This document shows, piece after piece, positions 55,004 to 64,000 of a DNA stretch of 64,000 bases. Positions within the stretch are counted from its first letter, which is position 1. The number at the start of each line of letters is the position of its first letter. Source of the DNA: Yoonia ponticola. GTDB taxonomy: Bacteria > Pseudomonadota > Alphaproteobacteria > Rhodobacterales > Rhodobacteraceae. The stretch lies in NCBI RefSeq assembly GCF_014199395.1, contig NZ_JACIJM010000007.1, forward strand, positions 62,001 through 126,000, read 5' to 3'. A program made the translations under genes and the position numbers. The notes beneath the pieces were generated by a model that saw only the letters and a program-made list of their open reading frames with translations, ran no database searches and was not told where the DNA came from.

Positions 55004-55813
55004 TTAAACCTCGTAAGTCGGGTGGAACCTGCCCGATGGCGACAGCGTAAAGATTTCCGCTCCTTGCGCGGTGATCCCGATGGAATGCTCGAACTGGGCC
55101 GATAGACTCTTGTCGCGTGTGACGGCGGTCCAATCATCGGCCAGTACCTTGGTCTCTGGGCGACCCAAGTTGATCATCGGCTCGATGGTAAAGAACATGC
55201 CCTCTTCCAGCACAGCACCTGTACCAGCGCGTCCGTAGTGCAGCACATTTGGGGGCGCATGGAACACGCGCCCTAGCCCGTGACCGCAAAAATCGCGGAC
55301 CACAGACATACGGTTGCTCTCAGCGTAAGCTTGGATCGCATGGCCAATATCACCAAAGGTATTGCCAGGCTTTGCGGCCTCGATTCCCTTCATCAGCGCG
55401 TCATGCGTGACCTGCACCAGTCGCTCTGCTTTGCGCGACATCTTGCCCGCAACATACATCCGCGACGTATCGCCGAACCAACCATCAACGATAACCGTGA
55501 CGTCGATATTCAAAATATCACCGTCCTTAAGAACCTTTTCGCCCGGAATACCGTGACACACGACATGGTTCACAGAAATACAGCTCGCGTGCTGATACCC
55601 TTTGTACCCAATGGTCGCAGAGGTCGCACCGGCAAGCTCGACCTGCTCCGTGATGAACTGATCCAACGCCGCGGTCGCAACGCCCGGCGCGACCAATGCA
55701 GCAACATCATCCAGAATTTGCGCGGCCAAACGGCCAGCCTTGTTCATGCCGGCAAAACCATCCGCATCATAGATCCGAATACCGTCTTTGGTCACGCTGC
55801 CTTTGTTCGTCAT
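55004..55813 (-). CDS. map: type I methionine aminopeptidase
   Basis: 269 residues. Removes initiator Met. Metal ligands in NIDVTVIVDGWFGDTSRMYVAG (two Asp), FCGHGLGRVFHAPP (His), FFTIEPMI (Glu) and SAQFEHSIGIT (Glu). The start is 55813 or 55816, both ATG after GAGGA; 55813 has better spacing. It lies 71 bp after the sfsA start on the same strand... the pair is separated by repeat copy E. Confidence 0.94.
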   Translation of the reverse strand: MTNKGSVTKDGIRIYDADGFAGMNKAGRLAAQILDDVAALVAPGVATAALDQFITEQVELAGATSATIGYKGYQHASCISVNHVVCHGIPGEKVLKDGDILNIDVTVIVDGWFGDTSRMYVAGKMSRKAERLVQVTHDALMKGIEAAKPGNTFGDIGHAIQAYAESNRMSVVRDFCGHGLGRVFHAPPNVLHYGRAGTGAVLEEGMFFTIEPMINLGRPETKVLADDWTAVTRDKSLSAQFEHSIGITAQGAEIFTLSPSGRFHPTYEV

Positions 55814-55886
55814 CATATCGTCCTCAACACCTTTTCCGCGACATAAGCGATCACGCCCAACAAAACCAGTAGGGCGCGACACTTCG

Positions 55887-55923
55887 TTTCTTTGACGTCT
55901 TCCAAATCCTCGCCGAAGGCATC
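55887..55923 (-). repeat. mosaic intergenic repeat, family 1, copy E (short)
   Basis: Plus-strand parts TTTCTTTGACGTCTTCCAAA, TCCTCGCCGAAGGCATC match the leading module of copies B and C with a few changes. The palindrome is missing; the GGCATC end directly abuts the sfsA stop codon (55924-55926). Confidence 0.65.
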
Positions 55924-56625
55924 CTAAGGCGCAACAAAATCCAACGGGTTGCGAATATCAACACCCAGCGGCGAAATCGCACAATCAAACACCATCACCT
56001 CAACCCCAGCCGCCCGTGCATCGCGAAACGCCTGCGCATAAGCGGCGTCGATGTCCGCGGCCAAGGTGAAGCCCGCGCAATCCGTCCGCTGCACCAAGTA
56101 CAACATCACAGCGCGGTGCCCGTCGCGGACCATCTGCGACAACTCGCGTAGGTGCTTTGCCCCCCGCGTCGTCACTGAATCGGGGAACTCGGCCAGTCCC
56201 GCCTTTCGCGACAACGTCACGCTTTTCACCTCGACATAGGTATCCGGCCCCTGCCCTGTCAGCAGAAAATCAATGCGGGAATTTTCGCCGTATTTGACTT
56301 CGGGACGCACCAAATCATAATCCAATCCGGCCACCTGATGTGCCATAAACGCCGCTTTTAAGGCGCGATTCGGCACCGATGTATCAACACCTGTAAAATG
56401 TCCGTTCTCGTGATCCACCAGCCGCCAGCCGTATTTCAGCTTTTTCTTTGGATCGTCATTCGGTTCCAGCCAAACCTTCATACCCGGTTCTGCCAGCCCC
56501 ATCATTGAGCCGGGGTTCGCGCAGTGGGCGACGACTTCGGTCCCGTCGTCCAGCCGCATATCTGACAAAAACCGCTTGTAGCGGCGGATGAGGCGGGCGG
56601 GGATAAGAGGCGTGGCAAACTGCAT
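55924..56625 (-). CDS. sfsA: sugar fermentation stimulation protein SfsA
   Basis: 233 residues. MQFATPLIPARLIRRYKRFLSDMRL, AHCANPGSMMGL, RALKAAFMAHQVAG and YVEVKSVTLSRKAGLAEFPDSVTTRGAKHL are SfsA signatures, with a nuclease-like E-x-K core. Its true function is not settled. The start at 56625 excludes an unlikely 38-residue extension. Divergent from the MoaB-like gene (40 bp apart). Confidence 0.93.
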   Translation of the reverse strand: MQFATPLIPARLIRRYKRFLSDMRLDDGTEVVAHCANPGSMMGLAEPGMKVWLEPNDDPKKKLKYGWRLVDHENGHFTGVDTSVPNRALKAAFMAHQVAGLDYDLVRPEVKYGENSRIDFLLTGQGPDTYVEVKSVTLSRKAGLAEFPDSVTTRGAKHLRELSQMVRDGHRAVMLYLVQRTDCAGFTLAADIDAAYAQAFRDARAAGVEVMVFDCAISPLGVDIRNPLDFVAP

Positions 56626-56665
56626 AAGCCGCCCTATAACATGGACAACATCAAGGAGACCACCG

Positions 56666-57388
56666 ATGCCGAACCCAACAGCCGCGATGCTAGTCATCGG
56701 CGATGAAATCCTATCGGGCCGCACCCGCGACGCGAACACGCATTACCTCGCTGGGCAATTGACCGAAGCGGGCATCGACCTCAAAGAAGTGCGCGTCGTC
56801 AGTGACGATGCACCCGCGATTGTCGCAGCGGTCAAGGCACTCTCGGCAGCCTACGACAGTGTTTTCACCAGCGGCGGCATCGGCCCGACCCACGACGACA
56901 TCACCGCAGATTGCATCGCGCAGGCTTTTGACGACCACATCGACGTGCGCGACGACGCCCGCGCCCTGCTTGCCGCACATTACGAACGCAACGGTCAGGA
57001 ACTGAACGACGCCCGCCTGCGCATGGCCCGCATCCCCGACAGTGCCACGCTGATCGACAACCCCGTCAGCGTGGCCCCCGGTTTTACCATTCAAAACGTG
57101 CATGTCATGGCTGGGGTCCCATCGGTATTCCAAGCCATGGTCGCGACCGTGCTGCCAACGCTGAAAGGCGGCGCACCGCTGTTGTCGCAGACCCTGCGCG
57201 TGCAACGCGGTGAAGGCGATATCGCGGGACCATTGGCACAATTTGCGCAAGACTTCAGCGACTTGTCTGTTGGATCATATCCGTTTCAAAAAGACGGCGT
57301 TTACGGGTCCAATATCGTCGTGCGCGGCACCGATGCGATCCGGCTCGACGTCGCGATGACAGCTCTCACGGCGATCTTTGCCGCATGA
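56666..57388 (+). CDS. molybdopterin-binding (CinA N-terminal/MoaB-like) domain protein
   Basis: 240 residues. AAMLVIGDEILSGRTRDANTHYLAGQL at the start and FTSGGIGPTHDDIT are typical for the MoCF-binding domain of CinA; the C-terminal CinA amidase domain is missing. Possible role in nicotinamide-nucleotide or molybdopterin metabolism. AAGGAG precedes the ATG. Overlaps the GNAT gene by 4 nt. Confidence 0.9.
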   Translation: MPNPTAAMLVIGDEILSGRTRDANTHYLAGQLTEAGIDLKEVRVVSDDAPAIVAAVKALSAAYDSVFTSGGIGPTHDDITADCIAQAFDDHIDVRDDARALLAAHYERNGQELNDARLRMARIPDSATLIDNPVSVAPGFTIQNVHVMAGVPSVFQAMVATVLPTLKGGAPLLSQTLRVQRGEGDIAGPLAQFAQDFSDLSVGSYPFQKDGVYGSNIVVRGTDAIRLDVAMTALTAIFAA

Positions 57389-58110
57389 CGCTACCTTCGG
57401 TTCACACGCTGTATGACGTGATCGACGCGACTTGGCCTGCAGCCGACACAACCGGCGTCGGGCCTTGGCTGATCCGTAGCGGATTGCTTGGCGGTAGCCG
57501 CGTCAGCGCGACAACTGCAAGATATCCTGCAAAGATTGACGACCTGCGTTTGGCCGAAACCGAGATGCGGAAACGCGATCAGCCCCGCTTGTTCATGATC
57601 CGCGATGGCGATGACGTGCTTGATGCGATGCTCGCCGATGCGGGTTACATCATCAAAGATCCGGTGAACCTTTACGCCGCACCTCTTGCGGAAATCGCCG
57701 CGAACAAACCGCCACCGATCACATGCTTTCAAGTTTGGCCGCCGCTGCAGGCCCAACATGAAATCTGGGCACAAGGCGGTATTGACGCGCCGCGTTTGGC
57801 AATCATGGACCGCGCCATGTGCCGCAAAAGCACGTTCCTCGGGCGTGCAAATGACCGCCCCGCTGGCACTGTTTTCGCAGGTATTCACAACAATATTGCA
57901 ATGCTGCACGCGCTCGAAATCGCCCCTGCCGACCGTCGCCAAGGGCTTGGCAAGCACCTGACCCAAGCCACAGCCGTTTGGGCGCGATCCCAAGGGGCCA
58001 GCCACCTATCTTTGCTTGCGACACAGGCGAACATTGGCGCAAACGCGCTCTATGCTTCCCTTGGGATGCAGGTTGTGGGACAGTATCATTACCGTATCAA
58101 GCTGGACTGA
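57385..58110 (+). CDS. GNAT family N-acetyltransferase
   Basis: 241 residues. The acetyl-CoA-binding motif is APADRRQGLGKHLTQATAVWA (about 173-193), followed by LLATQANIGANALYASLGMQVVG. The N-terminal part is diverged. Substrate unknown. Confidence 0.88.
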   Translation: MTLPSVHTLYDVIDATWPAADTTGVGPWLIRSGLLGGSRVSATTARYPAKIDDLRLAETEMRKRDQPRLFMIRDGDDVLDAMLADAGYIIKDPVNLYAAPLAEIAANKPPPITCFQVWPPLQAQHEIWAQGGIDAPRLAIMDRAMCRKSTFLGRANDRPAGTVFAGIHNNIAMLHALEIAPADRRQGLGKHLTQATAVWARSQGASHLSLLATQANIGANALYASLGMQVVGQYHYRIKLD

Positions 58111-58113
58111 CCC

Positions 58114-58680
58114 ATGACTGACAAAGTAACAGCCCTAGACCTGCCGATGGTGAACCCGTTACCGGACGCCACGCAGAAGTATTTCGACGTTTGCCAAGAA
58201 AAATTGGGTATGATTCCCAATGTGTTACAGGCCTACGCTTTTGACATCGACAAGTTGAACGCATTTACAACGCTGTATAACGATCTGATGCTCGCAGGCA
58301 GCGGGTTAAGCAAACTTGAACGCGAAATGATTGCTGTTGTTGTGTCGTCAATCAACAAATGTTTCTATTGCCTGACGGCCCACGGTGCCGCTGTGCGCGA
58401 ATTGTCTGGCGATCCGGCCTTAGGCGAAATGCTGGTGATGAACTGGCGCGTCGCTGATCTGGACGCACGGCAAACCGCGATGCTGGGTTTCGCTGAAAAG
58501 ATCACGATCGCAAGCGCCACAATCATCGAAGAAGATCGCGACACGCTGCGCACTGTCGGGTTTTCGGACCGTGACATTTGGGACATATCTAACGTTGCTG
58601 CGTTCTTTAACATGACCAACCGCGTGGCGTCCGCGACCGATATGCGCCCGAATGACGGGTATCACAGCCAATCGCGATGA
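58114..58680 (+). CDS. AhpD-like peroxidase-related protein (carboxymuconolactone decarboxylase fold)
   Basis: 188 residues. The CxxC-x3-H pattern is in SINKCFYCLTAHGAAVREL (about 83-101); the rest matches peroxidase-related proteins of the AhpD superfamily (LSKLEREMIAVVVS, MLGFAEKIT). May reduce peroxides or act on other substrates. Overlaps the OmpA gene by 4 nt. Confidence 0.9.
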   Translation: MTDKVTALDLPMVNPLPDATQKYFDVCQEKLGMIPNVLQAYAFDIDKLNAFTTLYNDLMLAGSGLSKLEREMIAVVVSSINKCFYCLTAHGAAVRELSGDPALGEMLVMNWRVADLDARQTAMLGFAEKITIASATIIEEDRDTLRTVGFSDRDIWDISNVAAFFNMTNRVASATDMRPNDGYHSQSR

Positions 58681-59630
58681 TCGGTAAATCTTGTCTTTTC
58701 CTAGCGTTATGCGTGCCTCGCATCGTCATGGCCCAAGACCTGACCATGCCCGGCAATGCCGTCGCGACCCACCAAGAGGCGGGTGCGCCGAACACGTTAC
58801 GGGTGGCGACCGGAGCTTGGTCAGACGGCGCCTTGCCAAATATCATGGCCGAAGGGACGCTTGCGCAAAGTGGCTGGAAAATCTCTGCGGCGGGCCTAAC
58901 CACGTTACAAATTCTTCAACCGTTGCGCGACCAGTTGATCGCTGATGGATACGATGTCGTTTTCACCTGCGTTGATACTACCTGTGGCGGCTTCGATTTT
59001 CGTTTTGCAATCGACGTGCTGCCACCGCCTGACATGCAGGTCAATCTAGGCGATTTTCGGTATTGGGCAGGTACGAAAACAGACGAAAACGGGCCCGATT
59101 ACGTCGCCATTCTGACCAGCCAAATTGGCAACGCCGCGTACGTTCAGATCGACCGGATATCGAACGGTGGCGATGTAGGGCGCGTATCTACGCAAGGCAG
59201 CGCCATCACTGCCACGGCGAAACCGGCGCCCACAGACAGCACCACCCCCGATATGACCACCGCGTTGAATAGCGTCGGACGTACCGTTCTGGATGACCTG
59301 AGCTTTGCGAACGGCTCTGCCGATTTGGCCGACGAAACATACGCATCGCTCAAAACCTTGGCCGCGTATTTACAGGCGAACCCGAGCTTGCAAATCGCAC
59401 TTGTTGGCCACACCGATGCATCCGGTTCGTTAGATGGAAACATCGCGCTGTCCAAACGACGCGCACGCGCCGTGCGGCAGCGCCTGATCAACCGATATGA
59501 CATTCCGCCCAGCCAGCTTGATGCGCAGGGCATGGGGTATTTATCTCCTGTTGGAAACAACCTGACCGATGCGGGACGCGATGCGAACCGCCGTGTCGAA
59601 GCGATTATCACCAGCACGGAAATTGATTAA
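58677..59630 (+). CDS. OmpA family outer-membrane/peptidoglycan-associated protein
   Basis: 317 residues with a signal peptide (about 1-19, ending VMAQ). Residues 20-180 are unlike known domains and hold two cysteines (FTCVDTTC). Residues about 205-315 form the OmpA-like domain: FANGSADLADETYASLKTLAAYL, ALVGHTDASGSLDGNIALSKRRARAVRQRLI and DAGRDANRRVE, which bind peptidoglycan. A structural or stress role is likely. Confidence 0.92.
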   Translation: MIGKSCLFLALCVPRIVMAQDLTMPGNAVATHQEAGAPNTLRVATGAWSDGALPNIMAEGTLAQSGWKISAAGLTTLQILQPLRDQLIADGYDVVFTCVDTTCGGFDFRFAIDVLPPPDMQVNLGDFRYWAGTKTDENGPDYVAILTSQIGNAAYVQIDRISNGGDVGRVSTQGSAITATAKPAPTDSTTPDMTTALNSVGRTVLDDLSFANGSADLADETYASLKTLAAYLQANPSLQIALVGHTDASGSLDGNIALSKRRARAVRQRLINRYDIPPSQLDAQGMGYLSPVGNNLTDAGRDANRRVEAIITSTEID

Positions 59631-59666
59631 ATCGCACCCTTCATAGGCAAGGTGAACATAGAAAAA

Positions 59667-59696
59667 AGGCGCTACTCTGGGGAAAGAGCAGCGCCT
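59667..59696 (-). terminator. terminator after the LysR gene
   Basis: AGGCGCTACTCT (59667-59678), loop GGGGAA, AGAGCAGCGCCT (59685-59696) with one G-U type mismatch, then a 6-base T-run on the minus strand. Confidence 0.8.
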
Positions 59697-59730
59697 AGGC
59701 AGGTGTCAAACACCGGGGAATATCAGAGCG

Positions 59731-60639
59731 TTACTTCCAAACGTCGGGGCCTTTATCGGCAAACGAATGGACGAGAAAATCGATGAACGCGCGAACTTTT
59801 GGCTGCGTGAAACGGCCCGGCGGATAGACTGCATAGACGCCTTGGGTTTCGACAGGCAGGTCAGGAATAGCGACCTCGACCAGACCTTGTTCCATCGCAT
59901 CAGCGTAAAGAAAGCTAGGCAAATAAGCGATGCCAAGCCCACCGACACAAGCGTTCAACAAGGATTGCCCATCGTTCACGGTCAACCAACCAGCGGTGCG
60001 CACTTGGCGTTTTTCACCTGACGGGGCAGTCAATTTCCAAACGGCAGAGTTCGCTTGGTTGGAATAATGTAGCAGTTTATGCTCGTTCAGATCGTCGATC
60101 TTTTCGGGGCGGCCGTACTGCTCAAAGTAAGCAGGGCTCGCGATCATGCGTTTGGATGTCTCGGTCAATTTCCGAGCGCGCAGTGTGCTGTCTTCTAGTT
60201 CACCGATGCGCACGGCCATGTCGAACCCTTCGGAGATCAGTTCGACGTAGCGGTTATTTAGGACCATGTTCACTGTGATATCAGAGAATTCCGACAGGAA
60301 TTCACCCAAAACAGGTGACAAATAGTTGACCCCAAAGTCGGTCGCGACCGAAATCCGCAACAAGCCAGACGGTGCGGATTGCATGGACGTGACCAAAGCG
60401 TCGGCTTCACCAGCGTCATTCAGAACGCGGCGGGCGCGGTCATAATAGGCAAGGCCGATTTCTGTCGGGCTCACCCTGCGGGTCGTTCGGTTCAAAAGCC
60501 GCGCACCAAGGCGGGCTTCCAAGGAAGATACGTGCTTTGAGACAGCGGATTTGGAAATCCCCATCTTCTTGGCCGCGTCTGTGAAGCCACCTTGGTCTAC
60601 GACCGTGGCAAAGGCTTCCATTTCTGTCAGGCGATCCAT
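59731..60639 (-). CDS. LysR family transcriptional regulator
   Basis: 302 residues. N-terminal helix-turn-helix MDRLTEMEAFATVVDQGGFTDAAKKMGISKSAVSKHVSSLEARLGARL (in parts), then the substrate-binding domain. Target genes unknown; the FadH-like gene upstream on the same strand is a candidate. Confidence 0.94.
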   Translation of the reverse strand: MDRLTEMEAFATVVDQGGFTDAAKKMGISKSAVSKHVSSLEARLGARLLNRTTRRVSPTEIGLAYYDRARRVLNDAGEADALVTSMQSAPSGLLRISVATDFGVNYLSPVLGEFLSEFSDITVNMVLNNRYVELISEGFDMAVRIGELEDSTLRARKLTETSKRMIASPAYFEQYGRPEKIDDLNEHKLLHYSNQANSAVWKLTAPSGEKRQVRTAGWLTVNDGQSLLNACVGGLGIAYLPSFLYADAMEQGLVEVAIPDLPVETQGVYAVYPPGRFTQPKVRAFIDFLVHSFADKGPDVWK

Positions 60640-60736
60640 ACGCGATCCTCATTCTGGCTATTTCTGAGGACCCTTTTGAAGCTCAATTCAGGCAGGAATG
60701 GGACGAGGGCCTGACAATAACGGGGTATTGCAGCGC

Positions 60737-60800
60737 TTTGTCGCGGTATGGGAAACGAAAACGTTAATGTTTTTAGCTATTTCCCATATCCCGCGACAAA
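60737..60800. other. long inverted repeat between the FadH-like gene and the LysR gene
   Basis: TTTGTCGCGG-TATGGGAAA (60737-60755) pairs with TTTCCCATA-TC-CCGCGACAAA (60780-60800), a 19-bp stem with a 2-nt bulge. It begins 5 bp after the stop codon of the FadH-like gene. Confidence 0.65.
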
Positions 60801-60804
60801 ACCG

Positions 60805-62883
<2,079 letters not shown>

Positions 62884-62926
62884 CTAAACGCGGCGTCATC
62901 TTGGCATCTGACATAACAAATGCGGG

Positions 62927-63295
62927 TTAAGCGGTCTCGATACAATGCTTGCGAAACGCTCGCTTCAGAATATCTAACTCGGCGCGTAGCAGATCAAGCT
63001 CGACCTGCATTTCGTCTGACATCTGATCGCCCGCAAACACGGTAAAGCTGTTCAAAATCGCGTTGGTCGATTCGTCGACGATTACAAAGGTCTGGACGTC
63101 GTCGTTGATCAGATCGACAGGCACAGGTGCCTGCACAAACCACCTGCCCTCTGCCAGCTTTTCGATGGCGAGGCCCGGCACAATTTCATCGTTGTGACGC
63201 ATCACCAGAACAGGGGACGCATCGACGGGTCCGGTCAGCGTGCCGTCCCAAACGCCCGCGCTCAAACGGTTTTTAACCAATGTAAAGTCGGTCAT
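62927..63295 (-). CDS. hypothetical protein
   Basis: 122 residues. Mostly beta-rich (KNRLSAGVWDGTLTG, VMRHNDEIVPGL, GRWFVQAPVP) with a C-terminal helix (ELDLLRAELDILKRAF) that may form a coiled coil. No signal peptide. Not recognised. It lies 13 bp after the next gene in the same direction. Confidence 0.7.
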   Translation of the reverse strand: MTDFTLVKNRLSAGVWDGTLTGPVDASPVLVMRHNDEIVPGLAIEKLAEGRWFVQAPVPVDLINDDVQTFVIVDESTNAILNSFTVFAGDQMSDEMQVELDLLRAELDILKRAFRKHCIETA

Positions 63296-63308
63296 CCTAA
63301 GGTCCTTT

Positions 63309-64000
63309 TCACAAATCGGCGCGTGGATAGCGGTAGAAGGTCAGATCACGGATGCGCAGCTGGTTCATTGCGGGGTCTTCAAAGATCAGATCAAGCCACA
63401 TGCTATCGATCCGGTTTTCGTTCAGATCGGCGTAGGCCAGATCAAAATCGACCGCGACTTCGCGATCCTGCAGCGGCAATTCTTGGACCAATTGTTCGGT
63501 GTTCGGCCCGTATTTGATGTTGAGCCGTGCATACACGGTCGCTGGCCGCTCTGTCCCGATCAAACCTTGGACGCGGACAATGTCGCGCTTGCGCAAACCG
63601 TCAGCCGCATCCTTGGGCAGATCAATCACAACCGACAAAAAGCTGCCGTCAAAACCAAGCACATCCATTTGCAGCCCAAACGGCGCGAGATCCTGCTCGC
63701 GGGTGTTTCGAATTTGGCGCAGCGTCAGTTCGGAATGGCTGCAATCGTGGAACACCTTAATGTCGCTGCCGATATAATCGCCATTCTCGATGCCAGCCTG
63801 CCCCTTGGGCGAAATCGGACCACGCCAAAGCGTCGGTCGCCATGCCCATTTCGTGCTGGGCGGCTTGCTAAAGATGTTCGAGCCAATCAGCGGCAGCGCC
63901 AGACGGCTTTCGGCCACATAAATCACGCGGTCTACAGCGCTACGCATCTGCCGCGCCCGATTACGTTGCTCGCGCAGCGTCGCCAGATCCGCATGTTCCA
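63309..64000 (-). CDS. hypothetical protein, N-terminus outside the window
   Basis: At least 230 residues; the frame stays open to the right edge (EHADLATLREQRNRARQ precedes the internal Met at 63947), so the start is not seen. It contains WRPTLWRGPISPKGQAGIENGDYIG, FHDCSHSELTLRQIRN and a C-terminal DSMWLDLIFEDPAMNQLRIRDLTFYRYPRADL. It looks like a Rhodobacteraceae family of unknown function (possibly DUF6478); I am not sure of that name. Probably in one operon with the 62927 gene. Confidence 0.7.
   Translation of the reverse strand, partial: EHADLATLREQRNRARQMRSAVDRVIYVAESRLALPLIGSNIFSKPPSTKWAWRPTLWRGPISPKGQAGIENGDYIGSDIKVFHDCSHSELTLRQIRNTREQDLAPFGLQMDVLGFDGSFLSVVIDLPKDAADGLRKRDIVRVQGLIGTERPATVYARLNIKYGPNTEQLVQELPLQDREVAVDFDLAYADLNENRIDSMWLDLIFEDPAMNQLRIRDLTFYRYPRADL

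Overview
The window looks like an ordinary chromosomal segment of a marine Rhodobacteraceae (Roseobacter-group alphaproteobacterium). The protein families, the moderate GC content, the dense head-to-tail genes with 4-nt ATGA overlaps and several small Rhodobacteraceae-type hypothetical genes all fit that. I cannot assign a genus from sequence alone. No rRNA, tRNA, CRISPR array, prophage or insertion sequence was seen. Layout: 1-1.2 kb holds the start of a class III (glutathione-dependent formaldehyde) alcohol dehydrogenase and a tandem array of three small secreted I78-type protease-inhibitor genes. 1.2-8.4 kb is housekeeping (DUF2794, an NlpC/P60 peptidase with an M17 aminopeptidase, a beta carbonic anhydrase, aspartate-semialdehyde dehydrogenase) followed by an MFS transporter/Asp-Glu racemase pair. 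8.6-23.1 kb is a complete-looking inositol uptake and catabolism locus: IolI-like isomerase, sugar ABC transporter (binding protein, permease, single-domain ATPase), a small membrane protein, a LacI regulator, two Gfo/Idh/MocA dehydrogenases, IolE, IolD, IolC, IolB, IolJ-type aldolase and IolG. Two near-identical palindromes (core TGCAACCGGTTGCA) sit at the promoter of the transporter operon and in the 83-bp divergent gap before iolD; they are very probably the LacI operators. Only iolA is not found in the window. 23.2-28.1 kb carries a membrane-anchored Ser/Thr kinase, an Lrp regulator divergent from alanine dehydrogenase, mscL, a glutathione transferase and a YtoQ protein. 28.2-35.2 kb is rpmI-rplT-pheS-(small membrane gene)-ASCH-pheT and pyruvate kinase, all on the minus strand. 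35.5-38.7 kb has DUF1244 and a D-amino-acid cluster (dgcN, dgcA, D-amino-acid aminotransferase). 38.9-44.7 kb has amtB-glnK, a class A penicillin-binding protein and mlaA-mlaC. 44.8-47.9 kb is a type I secretion ATPase/adaptor pair. 47.9-64 kb is a mixed housekeeping block: Rid protein, GDPD, FemAB-like acyltransferase, pterin dehydratase, MscS, peroxiredoxin, FAD reductase, rsmD, a HAD/zinc-ribbon fusion, map, sfsA, MoaB-like protein, GNAT, AhpD-like protein, OmpA, LysR, a FadH-like flavoprotein, and two Rhodobacteraceae hypotheticals. The strongest non-genic signal is a set of mosaic, palindrome-rich intergenic repeats. Several copies begin directly at the stop codon of a gene (at 14.04, 28.18, 37.7, 55.9, 1.87, 30.68 and 31.27 kb), and they share interchangeable modules whose palindrome arms vary in a compensatory way. 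I did not find a clear new defence or mobile system; the most interesting leads are these stop-codon-abutting repeats, the nested-start triple I78 array, the LacI-controlled inositol locus and the HAD-zinc-ribbon fusion.
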